A stretch of DNA of 64,000 nucleotides, taken from the NCBI GenBank assembly GCA_963580285.1, contig OY757014.1, forward strand, positions 11,608,725-11,672,724, in the 5' to 3' direction. This DNA comes from Lucinisca nassula. Its lineage: Eukaryota; Mollusca; Bivalvia; Lucinida; Lucinidae. The notes beneath the pieces were generated by a model. It did not search any database. It had not been told where the DNA came from and saw nothing but the letters and a program-made list of their open reading frames with translations. Positions within the stretch are counted from its first letter, which is position 1; every line of letters starts with the position of its first letter. The translations under genes were made by a program, and so were the position numbers. Below, in pieces: positions 22,599 through 33,213 of the stretch.

Positions 22599-22827
22599 TT
22601 AACCCTTTTTGTACCAAATGGAATCTTCCTCCTTAAATATAGCAGGAGTCCAATTTAAAATTTAAGGGTGGCAGGTTGTGTTTTCTTCAAAATTTATTTG
22701 GAAAATGGCAGAGCTTTTTGCAAACAGTGTAGGCCCTAATCAGACGCCGCATTCTGGGGCATCTGATCTGGGCCTGCACTGTTTGCAAGGGTACCCATTT
22801 TGGGGTTTCTGGTACTAAATGGGTTAA
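22599..22827. mobile_element. TTAA-flanked MITE, second family, copy 2
   Basis: TTAACCCTTTTTGTACCAAATGG at the left and TACTAAATGGGTTAA at the right; a central hairpin GCAAACAGTGTAGGCCC / GGGCCTGCACTGTTTGC. Sits just upstream of exon j and interrupts SINE-B fragments. Confidence 0.8.
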
Positions 22828-22829
22828 GA

Positions 22830-23380
22830 GTTTAACAGTCCAATCAATGCAATTAAGATCATCTGAAACCAGTTAGTCTACCGAACTACTTTTTCCTGAG
22901 TAGGCTTATACCTAAGTGGTTAGTTTGAATATATTTATTGTTGAGTATTACATTCAATTTGTTTTGTATGTTTGTTTGTTTGTTGTGGAGTTTTAAGGCC
23001 CAATCAACACTACTTATGTCATATCAAGCTTGCCAGTTTACCTATCCAAACTTTTCCTGGGCAGACTAATACTTAAGTGGTTAACCAATACAGCAGGTAT
23101 CGAAGTAGTAAATTTAATAGAGCTTGAACAATTTGACCCACAAGACTGACGACGTCCTCTATTACCATAATTGCACAACCGACTGAATGTATATGTTTAT
23201 CTTCGCCGTTTTCCAAAGAGATCGATGTTGTTATTCAATACACAGATGTGGGTAAATGGGTCACAATTCACGAGATGCCGAAAATTCACGAGAAGCTTAC
23301 GAATAGCGACCGATTAGGCGATAATATTGACTAATTATTCTTTGTATAAATATCAGTCTCATGTCAAATTGCATCAGCTA
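22830..23380. other. SINE-B fragments and unassigned sequence
   Basis: 22975-23115 is SINE-B tail and body (TGTTTGTTTGTTGTGGAGTT, CCCAATCAACACTACTTATG). 23115-23380 is unrecognised, GC-moderate sequence with no exon-like frame. Confidence 0.55.
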
Positions 23381-23382
23381 TA

Positions 23383-24945
23383 CAAACATAAATATCTCAA
23401 GGGGGAATTGGAATGATATACAAAACATAAATATCTCAAGGGGGAATTGAAATGATATACACACATAAATATCTCAAGGGGGAATTGGAATGATATACAC
23501 ACATAAATATCTCAAGGGGGAATTGGAATGATATACACACATAAATATCTCAAGGGGGAATTGGAGTGGGGAATTGGAATGATATACACACATAAATATC
23601 TCAAGGGGGAATTGGAATGATATGCACACATAAATACCTCAAGGGGGAATTGGAATGATATACACACATAAATATCTCAAGGGGGAATTGGAATGATATA
23701 CACACATAAATACCTCAAGGGGGAATTGGAATAATATACACACATAAATATCTCAAGGGGGAATTGGAATGATATACACACATAAATATCTCAAGGGGGA
23801 ATTGGAATGATATACACACATAAATATCTCAAGGGGGAATTGGAATGATATACACACATAAATATATCAAGGGGGAATTGGAATGATATACAAAACATAA
23901 ATATCTCAAGGGGGGGGGGGGAACTGGAATGATATACAAACAAATATCTCAAGGGGGGGGGGGGGGAACTGGAATGATATACAAACATAAATGTCTCAAG
24001 GGGGGAACTGGAATGATATACAAACATAAATATCTCAAGGGGGGAACTGGAATGATATACACACATAAATATCTCAAGGGGGGAACTGAAATGATATACA
24101 CACATAAATATCTCAAGGGGGAATTGGAATGATATACACACATAAATATCTCAAGGGGGAACTGAAATGATATACACACATAAATATCTCAAGGGGGAAT
24201 TGGAATGATATACACACATAAATATCTCAAGGGGGGGGGGAACTGGAATCATATACACACATAAATATCTCAAGGGGGGAACTGGAATGATATACAAACA
24301 TAAATATCTCAAGGTGGAATTGGAATGATATACAAAACATAAATATCTCCAGGGGGAACTGGAATGATATACACACATAAATATCTCAAGGGGGAACTGG
24401 AATCATATACACACATTAATATCTCAAGGGGGAATTGGAATAATATACAAACATATATATCTCAAGGGGGGGGGGAAACTGGAATGATATACAAACATAA
24501 ATATCTCAAGGGGGGAACTGGAATGATATACAAACATAAATATGTCAAGGGGGGAACTGGAATGATATACACACATAAATATCTCAAGGGGGGAACTGAA
24601 ATGATATACACACATAAATATCTCAAGGGGGAATTGGAATGATATACACACATAAATATCTCAAGGGGGAACTGAAATGATATACACACATAAATATCTC
24701 AAGGGGGAATAGGAATGATATACACACATAAATATCTCAAGGGGGGGACTGGAATCATATACACACATAAATATCTCAAGGGGGGAACTGGAATGATATA
24801 CAAACATAAATATCTCAAGGTGGAATTGGAATGATATACAAAACATAAATATCTCAAGGGGGAACTGGAATGATATACACACATAAATATCTCAAGGGGG
24901 AACTGGAATCATATACACACATTAATATCTCAAGGGGGAATTGGA
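23383..24945. repeat. 38-bp minisatellite, about 40 units
   Basis: Unit is close to ATACACACATAAATATCTCA plus AGGGGGAATTGGAATGAT, 38 bp, with G-run length varying from 5 to 14. The variants CACAC/CAAAC/CAAAAC and AATTGG/AACTGG are arranged in a higher-order pattern: the order at about 23930-24420 recurs at about 24470-24950. All frames through it are repeat artefacts because 38 is not a multiple of three. Confidence 0.95.
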
Positions 24946-25117
24946 ATGGAAGCTCCTTAGTGGTTAAGCAGTACAGTGCACATTCTTTCGCCAAAATCAG
25001 ACAGCCCTTCTTAAATCAGTGGAGGTAAGAGAAGAAATGAGTCACATCACATGACATTTTTTATAAAGCATGTTCCCAACTGGCCTATGGCCACTTGCAA
25101 AAGCTAATGGTGACTTT

Positions 25118-26527
25118 ATTATGCCCCCCGCCTATCGGGAGAATAGCAGAAGGGCATTAAGTTTTACCCCTGTCTGTCCATTCCTTCGTCCGTCCATCCC
25201 GACATCGTGTCCGGGCCATAACTCCTAAACAGTATGGAATATATTCATGAAACTTCACAAGTGCATTCATCACACTGAGACGATGTATCATGAACAAGGA
25301 AGACAACTCTTGCATTTTTGAAATTTGGATTATCTGCCCTTGACTAAGTACCATATAGTAAACCGTGTCCGGGCCATAACTCCTAAACCGTATGGAATAT
25401 ATTCATGAAACTTCACAGGTGCATTCATCACACTGAGACGATGTGTCATGAACAAGGAAGACAACTCTTGCATTTTGGGTTTTTGGATTATCTGCCCTGA
25501 CTTAGTACCATATAGTAAACCGTGTCCGGGCCATAACTCCTGAACCGTATGGAATATATTCATGAAACTTCACAGGTGCATTCATCACACTGAGACGATG
25601 TGTCATGAACAAGGCAGACAACTCTTGCATTTTTGGTTTTTGGATTATCTGCCCATTACTTAGTACCATATAGTAAACCATGTCCTGGCCATAACTCCTT
25701 AACCGTACAGAATATATTCATGAAACTTCACAGGTGCATTCATCACACTGAGACAAGGTGTCATGAACAAGGAAGACAACTCTCGCATTTTTGGTTTTTG
25801 GATTATCTGCCCTTGACTTAGGACCATATAGTAGACCGGGTCCGGGCCATAACTCCTAAACAGTATGGAATATATTCATGAAACTTCACAGGTGCATTCA
25901 TCACACTGAGACAATGTGTCATGAACAAGGGAGACAACTCTTGCATTTTTGGTTTTTGAATTATCTGCCCTTGACTTAGTACCATATAGTAAACCGTGTC
26001 CGGGCCAAAACTCCTAAACCGTATGGAATATATTCATGAAACTTCACAGGTGCATTTTTCACACTGAGACGATGTGTCATGAACAAGGAAGATAACTCTT
26101 GCATTTTTGGTTTTTGGATTATCTGCCCTTGACTAAGTACCATACAGTAAACCGTGTCCGGGCCATAACTCCTAAACCGTATGGAATATAGTCATGAAAC
26201 TCCACAGGTGCATTCATCACACTGAGACGATGTGTCATGAACAAGGAAGACAACTCTTGCATTTTTGTTTTTTTTTTAATTATCTGCCCTTGACTTAGTA
26301 CCATATAGTAAACTGTGTCCGGGCCATTACTCCTAAACCGTATGGAATGTATTCATAAAACTTCACAGGTGCATTCATCACACTGAGACGAGGTGTCATG
26401 AACAAGGAAGACAACTCTTGCATTTTTGGTTTTTGAATTATCTGCCCTTGATTTAGTTCAGTATAGTGAACCGTTTCATGAATGGCATTTGGCGGGGGCA
26501 TCCGTGTCCTATGGACACTTTTTCTAG
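25118..26527 (-). mobile_element. Tandem-repeat element C, ~165-bp units, minus orientation
   Basis: About eight units containing GGGCCATAACTCCTAAACCG and CACTGAGACGATGTGTCATG. Ends are TTATTATGCCCCCCGCC...GGAAGGGCATTAAG-like at the left (with CGTCCGTCC microsatellite) and GCGGGGGCATCCGTGTCC...TTTTTCTAG at the right. An inverted, shorter copy lies at 34994-35974. Confidence 0.85.
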
Positions 26528-26529
26528 TC

Positions 26530-27290
26530 CAAATTAAATTACCATATTACTCACAGTTTTACTGCTATTGAATATTTTTATTCCAAGGTATATTCTCTTG
26601 CAAAAGCCACCAATACATTGGGCTTAGATATACAGGCCATTATAGACGGATCCAATGTTTTGACACGTGACCTTGTTTACATGTCATTGCACATGCCCAT
26701 CACTACTTTTCCTTTTGATAACAATCTTTCGAGGTTGGCAAAAAGCCCCTGGTTCTATACAAACACATTGTAAATAGGTTTAATATTATGAGCATATTTC
26801 AGTTGACTGTCACAGAAAATCAATCGAATTACACTTTAAATGAGTAGATAAATATATTTTAGAGTTCATTCATATATCTTCCGCGTTTAGTCATTCGTTT
26901 TGGGCATTTTTATTATAAATAATTAAGACCTTCCCGACTCGGTATCTGTGTCAGTTTAACAGGTAATTTAATCATCAGAAGATCCCCAAATCTTCTAGAA
27001 ACCAATAATTACAGGCTGAAACATGTTTATTAGAAAAGTTTAAAGGACAATTTTGTCGTTTCGATTCCAAACAAATTGCAAGTTTAGAGAAAATAACATT
27101 GCATTTACAATGACGATAAACGGCCAAATACGTTTTTTGCCAACCACCAGTAAGTCCTGAGTGATGACATAGTATTTGGATGTGTCTATACTGACAATGA
27201 ATAAACTCCGCATCTTCTCAGACTGAGCAGACATGCAATGCAAACCAATTTGAGTTTTTACTGGTCACACATGTGCAAAGATTACAGTAA
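26530..27290. other. Unassigned intronic sequence
   Basis: No recognised repeat termini and no exon consistent with ECM29. A 67-codon minus-strand frame (27040-27243) has no recognisable domain and no supporting splice context; I do not call it a gene. Confidence 0.4.
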
Positions 27291-27293
27291 TGA

Positions 27294-27510
27294 TCCTAAG
27301 TATTGGGACAGACAGGCCTAAGCAAACAGTGCAGACCCAGATTAGACTGCTCCTGAAGGAGCGAAGGAGCAGTCTGATCAGGGTCTGCAATGTTTGCCAT
27401 TCTGTTGGCACTTTTTCGACTTCTTGCTGGGTCATGAAACAAATTTGCTAAAACTTTGGGAGAATCATGTCAAGTCCTCAAGGTGTCTAAATTTTTAGGA
27501 TTTTTATGGC
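27294..27510. mobile_element. Foldback MITE with GCAAACAGTGCAGACCC hairpin
   Basis: Hairpin 27322-27402 (AAACAGTGCAGACCCAGATT..AGTCTGATCAGGGTCTGCA). Flanks CCTAAGTATTGGGACAGACA and GTGTCTAAATTTTTAGGATT are found inverted around the hairpin at 29645-29884, so this is a complete mobile unit of about 220-240 bp. Confidence 0.75.
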
Positions 27511-27885
27511 AATCTTCATTTGATGCACCTATTTAACATCTTTTCTGTCACTTTTTGGAAGAAAATAACAAGTTCTTTCCTTTAAGATGGAAAGGTTTGA
27601 TCCACAGAGCAGCAAACCAGAAGTCCCAACAGTTATCTCCACTGACCAAAATGATGGACTATGTCTGGTGTTTTACTCTGTTTTACCCTTAAAATACATC
27701 TTTCTCATCACAGGCTCCTTCAGGAGGAATGAATTCTTAGATCTTGCAATATTTCTATTATGTCTTAAATCCTCAGATGCCCACTGGGTTTCACACAGCA
27801 GCAAATGCACAATCAATCATTTGTCTGACATCTGACAGTTATGTCACCATTAGTACATACGTTTCACATAAGTTACCGGCCCTGA

Positions 27886-28135
27886 TAGCTCAGTGGTAGA
27901 GCGTCCACTTCGGTAATGGGAGGTCATGGGTTCGATCCCCTGCTGCGCCATATCAAAGGCGTGAAAAATGGTACTAGGAGCTCCCCTGGCTGATGCTGAC
28001 ATTATCAGGGATATGAAGGCAGGTAAGTATTTGTTAAAGGATACTTTGTTTGTCACAATAAAAGCTCTACAGAGCTTATGTTATTTGTTTCGGATATGCG
28101 ACATTAAATAAAGCTTCTTTATCTTTATCACTAAG
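27886..28135 (+). mobile_element. tRNA-derived SINE (SINE-C)
   Basis: The head 27886-27957 is tRNA-like on the plus strand, with box A TAGCTCAGTGG and box B GGTTCGATCCC, but the acceptor stem has mismatches. The body runs ATATCAAAGGCGTGAAAAAT...GCGACATTAAATAAAG and a CTTTATC tail. The layout resembles tRNA-headed SINEs described from molluscs; I cannot name the family with certainty. Confidence 0.78.
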
Positions 28136-28293
28136 CAATTGGAACTTTCAGTTTTGGCTACTGGTCAATTTCAAAAGGATTTAGATGGCACAAAGGTAAC
28201 AGTTAATAGTTAAAGTAACATTAACCCATAAGATGCCAATCACAACAATCGTCGTCAGCTTTGTCATCTGCTGGTAATTTTACAAGTCATGTA

Positions 28294-28372
28294 TGCAAAC
28301 AGTGTGGACCAAGATCAGACTGCTCCTCTAGGACCAGTCTGATATGGGTCCACACTGTTTGCCTTATGCTAA
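28294..28372. repeat. AACAGTGTGGACC foldback hairpin
   Basis: GCAAACAGTGTGGACCAAGA...GGGTCCACACTGTTTGCC, stem of about 30 bp around CTCCTCTAGGACC. Same family as 27322-27402 and 29775-29845. Confidence 0.78.
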
Positions 28373-28379
28373 AATATTT

Positions 28380-29060
28380 TTTGAAAAGTTTGCAAGAAGA
28401 CATAAACACACAACATTTTCAGCTGCAGTTCTTCGTTGGCATCTTAAGGGGAATGGGTACACCTTCAGGGGAGGCAACTCCTTTAAAAGTATTTTTGTCT
28501 CCCATGAGTGAGTGTTAGAGTTTTACGTCCCACCAACAGCTAAGGTCATACTGAGACGGGACCTCAGTTTAAAGACTCATCAGAAAGTCTGGAGAAGCCC
28601 GGGATTGATCCTGCGATCCCTGGTTTACAAGGCGAATAGGGTAACCATTACACCACGGAGGCTTCTTTTTTTTTTTGTCTCCCATGTCAATAGGGGTCAA
28701 CTCTTAAAGGAAAGAATTTGCTCTTTAGGAGCAAATTCTTTCCTTTACGTGTAGACCCCTCTCTCAGTGGGACAGGGCTTACAGAAAAGGACAGGACATC
28801 CCAAAAGTTGTCTCCCTTTGAAAACTGGTGGAAGAATCTGCCAGGTGTTCCCAGTCCCGATAAGGGTTAACACTTGGCATCAAACCACAGAGGGCCATCT
28901 TAAGCCATTTCATGATTTCAAAAGTTATCTCCCTTTGAAAAATGTTGGTTCATACAATCAGAGGTGTCTTGTCAATATAACCACTGTGGGAAGTTAAGGA
29001 GAAAGGACACATCAAGCACACTTTCTGCCATTCTTGAAGGGAGATAACTTCCATGACTTT
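28380..29060. mobile_element. Palindromic MITE (AAGGAAAGAATTTGCTC), split by a SINE
   Basis: Central foldback AAAGGAAAGAATTTGCTC / GAGCAAATTCTTTCCTTT at 28708-28746, flanked by CACCTTCAGGGGAGGCAACTC and GTTGTCTCCCTTTGAAAA. A SINE is inserted at 28507-28671. Copies with the same foldback: 54540-54890 and 55555-55790; partial at 20235, 29380, 42150 and 44140. Confidence 0.75.
28507..28671 (-). mobile_element. tRNA-Thr-derived SINE, 15-bp TSD
   Basis: Same family as 783-940: tRNA-like head near 28595-28668 on the minus strand with CTTGTAAACC, tail ...GGTGGGACGTAAAAC. Flanked by exact TTTTTGTCTCCCATG repeats at 28492-28506 and 28672-28686. The head end is followed by a T run on the plus strand. 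Confidence 0.9.
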
Positions 29061-29087
29061 GTGCTTCCTTTCTAGAAAACTAAGCCT

Positions 29088-29324
29088 TACTGGTTTGATA
29101 TGAGGTTTAATGTCCCCGTCAACACTGTAAAGGTCATCTCAAGCTCTGTCACCCAATGAAACCAATAGGGTTTATAAGCATGGACGGTCCGCCTCGCACC
29201 GCGGTTCCTGGACAGGCTTAGATCCTCTAAGCGGTTTACCAGTACTAGTGTGCGGGCCAGATTCAGCTCTGCGTGGAAGCATCGTGCAACCCATATGTTT
29301 CTTCAAGCCCCTTTGGACGGGGGC
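29088..29324 (-). mobile_element. SINE-A copy, internally deleted
   Basis: Lacks the GAGACGTTGCTTCCAATTTTG part but keeps both the tail (TTTGATATGAGGTTTAATGTCC) and the head (CGGGGGCC). About 135 bp downstream of the exon i donor in transcript sense. Confidence 0.8.
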
Positions 29325-29460
29325 CCTAAGCCTTTCTGGAAGTGTGGCTTTCTGGAAGTGTGGGTTCTGTTCTAAAAAGAAAGATTTTGTTCCTCAAAAG
29401 CAAATTCTTTACAATGATTGAGTGGCGTCCCCTGAAGGTGTATCTATTAGCTTAACTTAC

Positions 29461-29520
29461 TAAATTAACAGTTTCCATCATTGGTGACATCTTAGAAGCC
29501 GCTATTCTTGCACTGTCAAG
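29461..29520 (-). CDS. ECPAS: ECM29 exon i (60-nt small exon)
   Basis: Exactly 20 codons, phase 0 at both ends, acceptor ATTACAG, donor GTAAGT. It reads LDSARIAASKMSPMMETVNL. The family has LDSARLxAxKxSPMMETxNM at this position, between the YLSLQ block of exon h and the start of exon j. It was found by searching for the expected block, because it is too short for ordinary ORF calling. Being a multiple of three, it could be skipped without a frame change. Confidence 0.95.
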
Positions 29521-29644
29521 CTGTAATGATAAACATATTGGCATGTAATGAGACGAATTCAAATGAACTGCAGATGTAATGGCACACCCCATTGGCTAAT
29601 GAAAAACATCTGCAACAGTATATTCATAATATCATAGGTTCTGA

Positions 29645-29884
29645 TAAGGTGGGTACCGTAAAAAAAAAAAACTAAAAATTGAGACACCATGAGGACTTGC
29701 TGTAATTCTCCTGAAATTTTAACAAATTTGTTTCATGATCCAGCAGGGAGTCAAAAGGGTGTGGCCGGAATGGCAAACAGTGAAGACCCTGATCAGACAG
29801 ACTGCTCCTTCAGGAGCAGTCTGATCTGGGTCTGCACTGTTTGCTTTGGCCTGTCTGTCCAAATACTTAGGACCATTATGGTAT
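29645..29884. mobile_element. Foldback MITE, copy inverted to 27294-27510
   Basis: Hairpin GGCAAACAGTGAAGACCC / GGGTCTGCACTGTTTGC; flanks AAAAATTGAGACACCATGAG and TGTCTGTCCAAATACTTAGG correspond to the reverse complement of the 27294 copy. It lies about 125 bp upstream of exon i. Confidence 0.75.
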
Positions 29885-29914
29885 TTGGTGATAATTCACG
29901 GATAATTTTCTGTA

Positions 29915-31045
29915 TTTCTCTATATAAACCTATGTTGTGGGTATTAATTTGAACCGCCTCATCAAAGCTGTTCAAATAAATACCCACAATACAGGTTTTG
30001 ATTGAGAACTGACAAAAATTATCCAAATTATGTATCACAGCTGTGCTTATGGATGCATTAAACAAAATCTGTGTATGTAAAATTGAAGATTTACCTCTCA
30101 AAATACAACTGAAATTTCTGAAAAATCATGTGGTACAAAGAGTTTTTATTAAAAATCGCCATCAGAAGTGTGGCATTCAGAAGATTTTACACATGCTGAG
30201 AAAGTGCACTAGAAATAAAACACACCAGCTAATCCTGAACTATACTGCTGCTAATATCAGCAAGACATCTGCAAGATATTACATCAATTATGTGGTCAAA
30301 GACTATTGGAGTTATGCTGATACCAAGGTTTTACTGTGAGGGGAGATTACAACAATACAATGGCATCCAGAGTTGTGGTTCTTGCTCATGACATGTCTTC
30401 TTTACCTCATTTACAACTATACCAAGTACCATCAACATATCTCAGAAGGTGTTGGAGTTATTGTGATCCAAGGTTAAACTGTCAGAGGAGATAACTAAAA
30501 TACCATGGCATCCTGAGTTGTGGTTCTTGCTCAAGACACACCTTCTTACCTTCACAAGATTATATTGTCAGGGGAGATAACAAAATACCATGGAACCCAG
30601 AGATTTTGTTCTTGCTCATGACATGCCTTCTTAACTTCATGTACAACTGTACCATCAAAATATCTCAAAGGGTATTGGAGCTATTGTGATCACAAGGTTA
30701 TTTTGTTAAGGGAAAATAAAGTACCATGTCATCCGAAGTTGTTGTTTTCGTTCATGAAACACCTTCTTAACTTCATGTACAACTATAACAAGTTCTATCA
30801 ACGTATCTCAAAAAGCGTTGGAGTTATTGCTATCACAAGATTAAATTGTTAGGAATAATAACTAAAATACTATGGCACCCAGAGTTACGCTTCTTGCTCA
30901 TGACACATCTTCTTAACCTTGTGTACAATTGTACCAAGTCCCATCAATATACCTCAAAGAAAAGTGGAGTTATTGTGATCACACAGTTATTGTGATCACA
31001 CACTCATATTGTCAGGAGAGATAACTCAAATACTATGTGTACTGA
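29915..31045. repeat. Foldback hairpin followed by ~130-145-bp tandem array
   Basis: 29930-29998 is a GAACCGCCTC-family hairpin. From about 30280, units with ACATGCCTTCTTAACTTC and GTTGGAGTTATTGTGATCAC repeat six times, diverged, with TGTCAGGGGAGATAAC in most. No genes; exon h starts 130 bp further on. Confidence 0.7.
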
Positions 31046-31177
31046 CCAACTCCGATAAACCTAGAAAAAGTGAAACTGATAGTTCAAATGTCTATGGAAA
31101 TTTCAAAGGCACCATCATTCCTGTTTTCTATTAATTTTTCTATATAAAGCTCTAGTCTACTAGTCATACATACTCAC

Positions 31178-31340
31178 CCGATTTTGTATTTCAACATTAC
31201 TGCTGACTTGCAGGCTAAGATAGTTCATGACCTGAGGTTCCAGTCCACTGATTGCCTCCAATAAAGCTGTCACCAAGACTGGAATGTGAGGTTTCAACAA
31301 AGGCCCAGCGTTCTTACTGATCTTAAGTATTGTTGAAAGC
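31178..31340 (-). CDS. ECPAS: ECM29 exon h
   Basis: 163 nt; one base completes Gly, then 54 codons end at CGG|GTGAGT. The peptide has [20 protein letters not shown], then [20 protein letters not shown] and ends VEIQNR. This is the LVKISKSAGAMLKPH...ALLESLS.LEPQVLNYLSL block, the most recognisable single exon of the gene. It is bracketed together with exon i by inverted copies of a 1 kb repeat element. Confidence 0.97.
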
Positions 31341-31344
31341 CTGA

Positions 31345-32055
31345 AAAAATACTATCAATATGTCAATAATCCATGATCTGATAGAATAAGGAAGACAGTC
31401 CATTTTCAATAACTCAAACATCTTATGCACAATAAAAATTTGAGACAGGGGTAGCTCGAATTACTGAGGTTACTCATAGTGCCAAGTCACGAGACATAAT
31501 GGGAATCACTTTTGGATATTTTATGATCTTTTATAAAAAAAAGATATGTTGTGTGTAATCATTAGAATCGCCTCAATGAGGCGATTCTAATGAGTGCACA
31601 ACAACATATCTTTTCAAGATAAAATCAGGCAAAACCACTATATCACCCTAAATATATGGATATCTGAAACTTCAGCAAAGGCTGTCAAGGGACTCCAGAA
31701 CTAGTTTGAAATAGCCATGGTAAACAAAACTATCCATGTTTGGGTTATCAAAGTTTCAGTGTATATATTATATTTAAGATACTGTAAAATACTTAAATTT
31801 GGCAGCAGCAAATTTTAGGTCTTTTTGCATGTGTGGACCTTTTCACAGATTATCATTTTGGCAGATTTTTGATTTCCAAAAAAAAAAAAAAAAAAAAAAA
31901 AATCAGTCTAATCTCCAAAGCTGTGAAAGACAACAAAATTCTATCAAAGCTGATCATCATCTGGAACCAAACTGGGGCCAAGCTTGTGCCATACAGAAAC
32001 TGGATGATGTGAGAAACCAGTAAATTCATCCTACCGAAGTAGTTTGCATTCTGCT
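31345..32055. other. Intron stretch with one hairpin and an A-run
   Basis: 31540-31620 is a foldback (AAAAGATATGTTGTG...CACAACAACATATCTTTT with CATTAGAATCGCCTCAATGA at its centre), a relative of the GAACCGCCTC family. A poly-A run of about 23 lies at 31878-31901. The 74-codon frame at 31799-32023 runs through the A-run and is not credible. Confidence 0.55.
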
Positions 32056-33179
32056 ATATCCTTTCCACTACCATAGCGTATTTTTGCGTAATTGCTGCCA
32101 AAAACTTTTTGAACGACCCCCATTCTTTCCCATATTCAACCATACTTTTGATAAGGGTGTTTTTGAATAGGGTATTCCAACAACTGTTTGCAACATGCAT
32201 ATCAATCCTCTAAGAGATACTGGAACAGGACCAGAGGCTTCCAAACCTGGCAAAAAGTCGAAAAAATTAGCCTCTGAAATTGCCATTCTGCCCCATGTTC
32301 TTTGAGACGGCGTGCTGTCTGTACGAAACAAGTGCGGCCAAAACAAAGACATGTCGAGAATAGGTACAAAAGAGTGAAACGTACATAAGGTAAAATGATA
32401 GAAAACGAGAGGAAAATTAGGTTGAGAAAAACGCAAAAAAAAAAAAAAAAAAAAAAAAAAAGAAGTCCGTGAGCATGTTTTAGCATAGCGTGACCCCTGC
32501 GCCATGACCTATGACGTCATCAGAAAGTTTGTTTTCACATACCGAACAGTACATTTTGTCTTCTATTGAAAACGGGCTAGACAAGACTAAATGAACCAAA
32601 AGATCGGGTTCTAGGGCGAAATGTTCTCCCCTACCCCCATTTTAGTCATGGTTTCAAAAATGCCCGGCAGTCCTAAGGATATGGTGAAAAAGTGAAAATC
32701 CCTGTAAATTGCCCCGATTTCCTCATATTTCAACAAAATATGTCGAAAAATAAAGATTTCAAGTTTAAAACGGCTAGTTCCGCTGTTCTAAATAACTTCA
32801 CCATATCCTTTCCACTACCATAGCGTATTTTTGCGTAATTGCTGCCAAAAACTTTTTGAACGACCCTCATTCTTTCCCATATTCAACCATACTTTTGATA
32901 AGGGTGTTTTTGAATAGGGTATTCCAACAACTGTTTGCAACATGCATATCAATCCTCTAAGAGATACTGGAACAGGACCAGAGGCTTCCAAACCTGGCAA
33001 AAAGTCGAAAAAATTAGCCTCTGAAATTGCCATTCTGCCCCATGTTCTTTGAGACGGCGTGCTGTCTGAACGAAACAAGTGCGGCCAAAACAAAGACATG
33101 TCGAGAATAGGTACAAAAGAGTGAAACGTACATAAGGTAAAATGATAGAAAACGAGAGGAAAATTAGGTTGAGAAAAAC

Positions 33180-33213
<34 letters not shown>

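Noticed and set aside
23791..24884. Overlapping minus and plus frames of 60-116 codons (YHSSSPLEIFM repeats)
   Set aside because: Frames cycle through a 38-bp minisatellite in all registers; not protein-coding.
27040..27243. Possible 67-codon gene on the minus strand
   Set aside because: No domain, low complexity hydrophobic end, no conserved neighbours; left as unassigned.
27886..27957. Functional tRNA gene on the plus strand
   Set aside because: Acceptor and anticodon stems have mismatches, and it continues into a SINE body with a CTTTATC tail.
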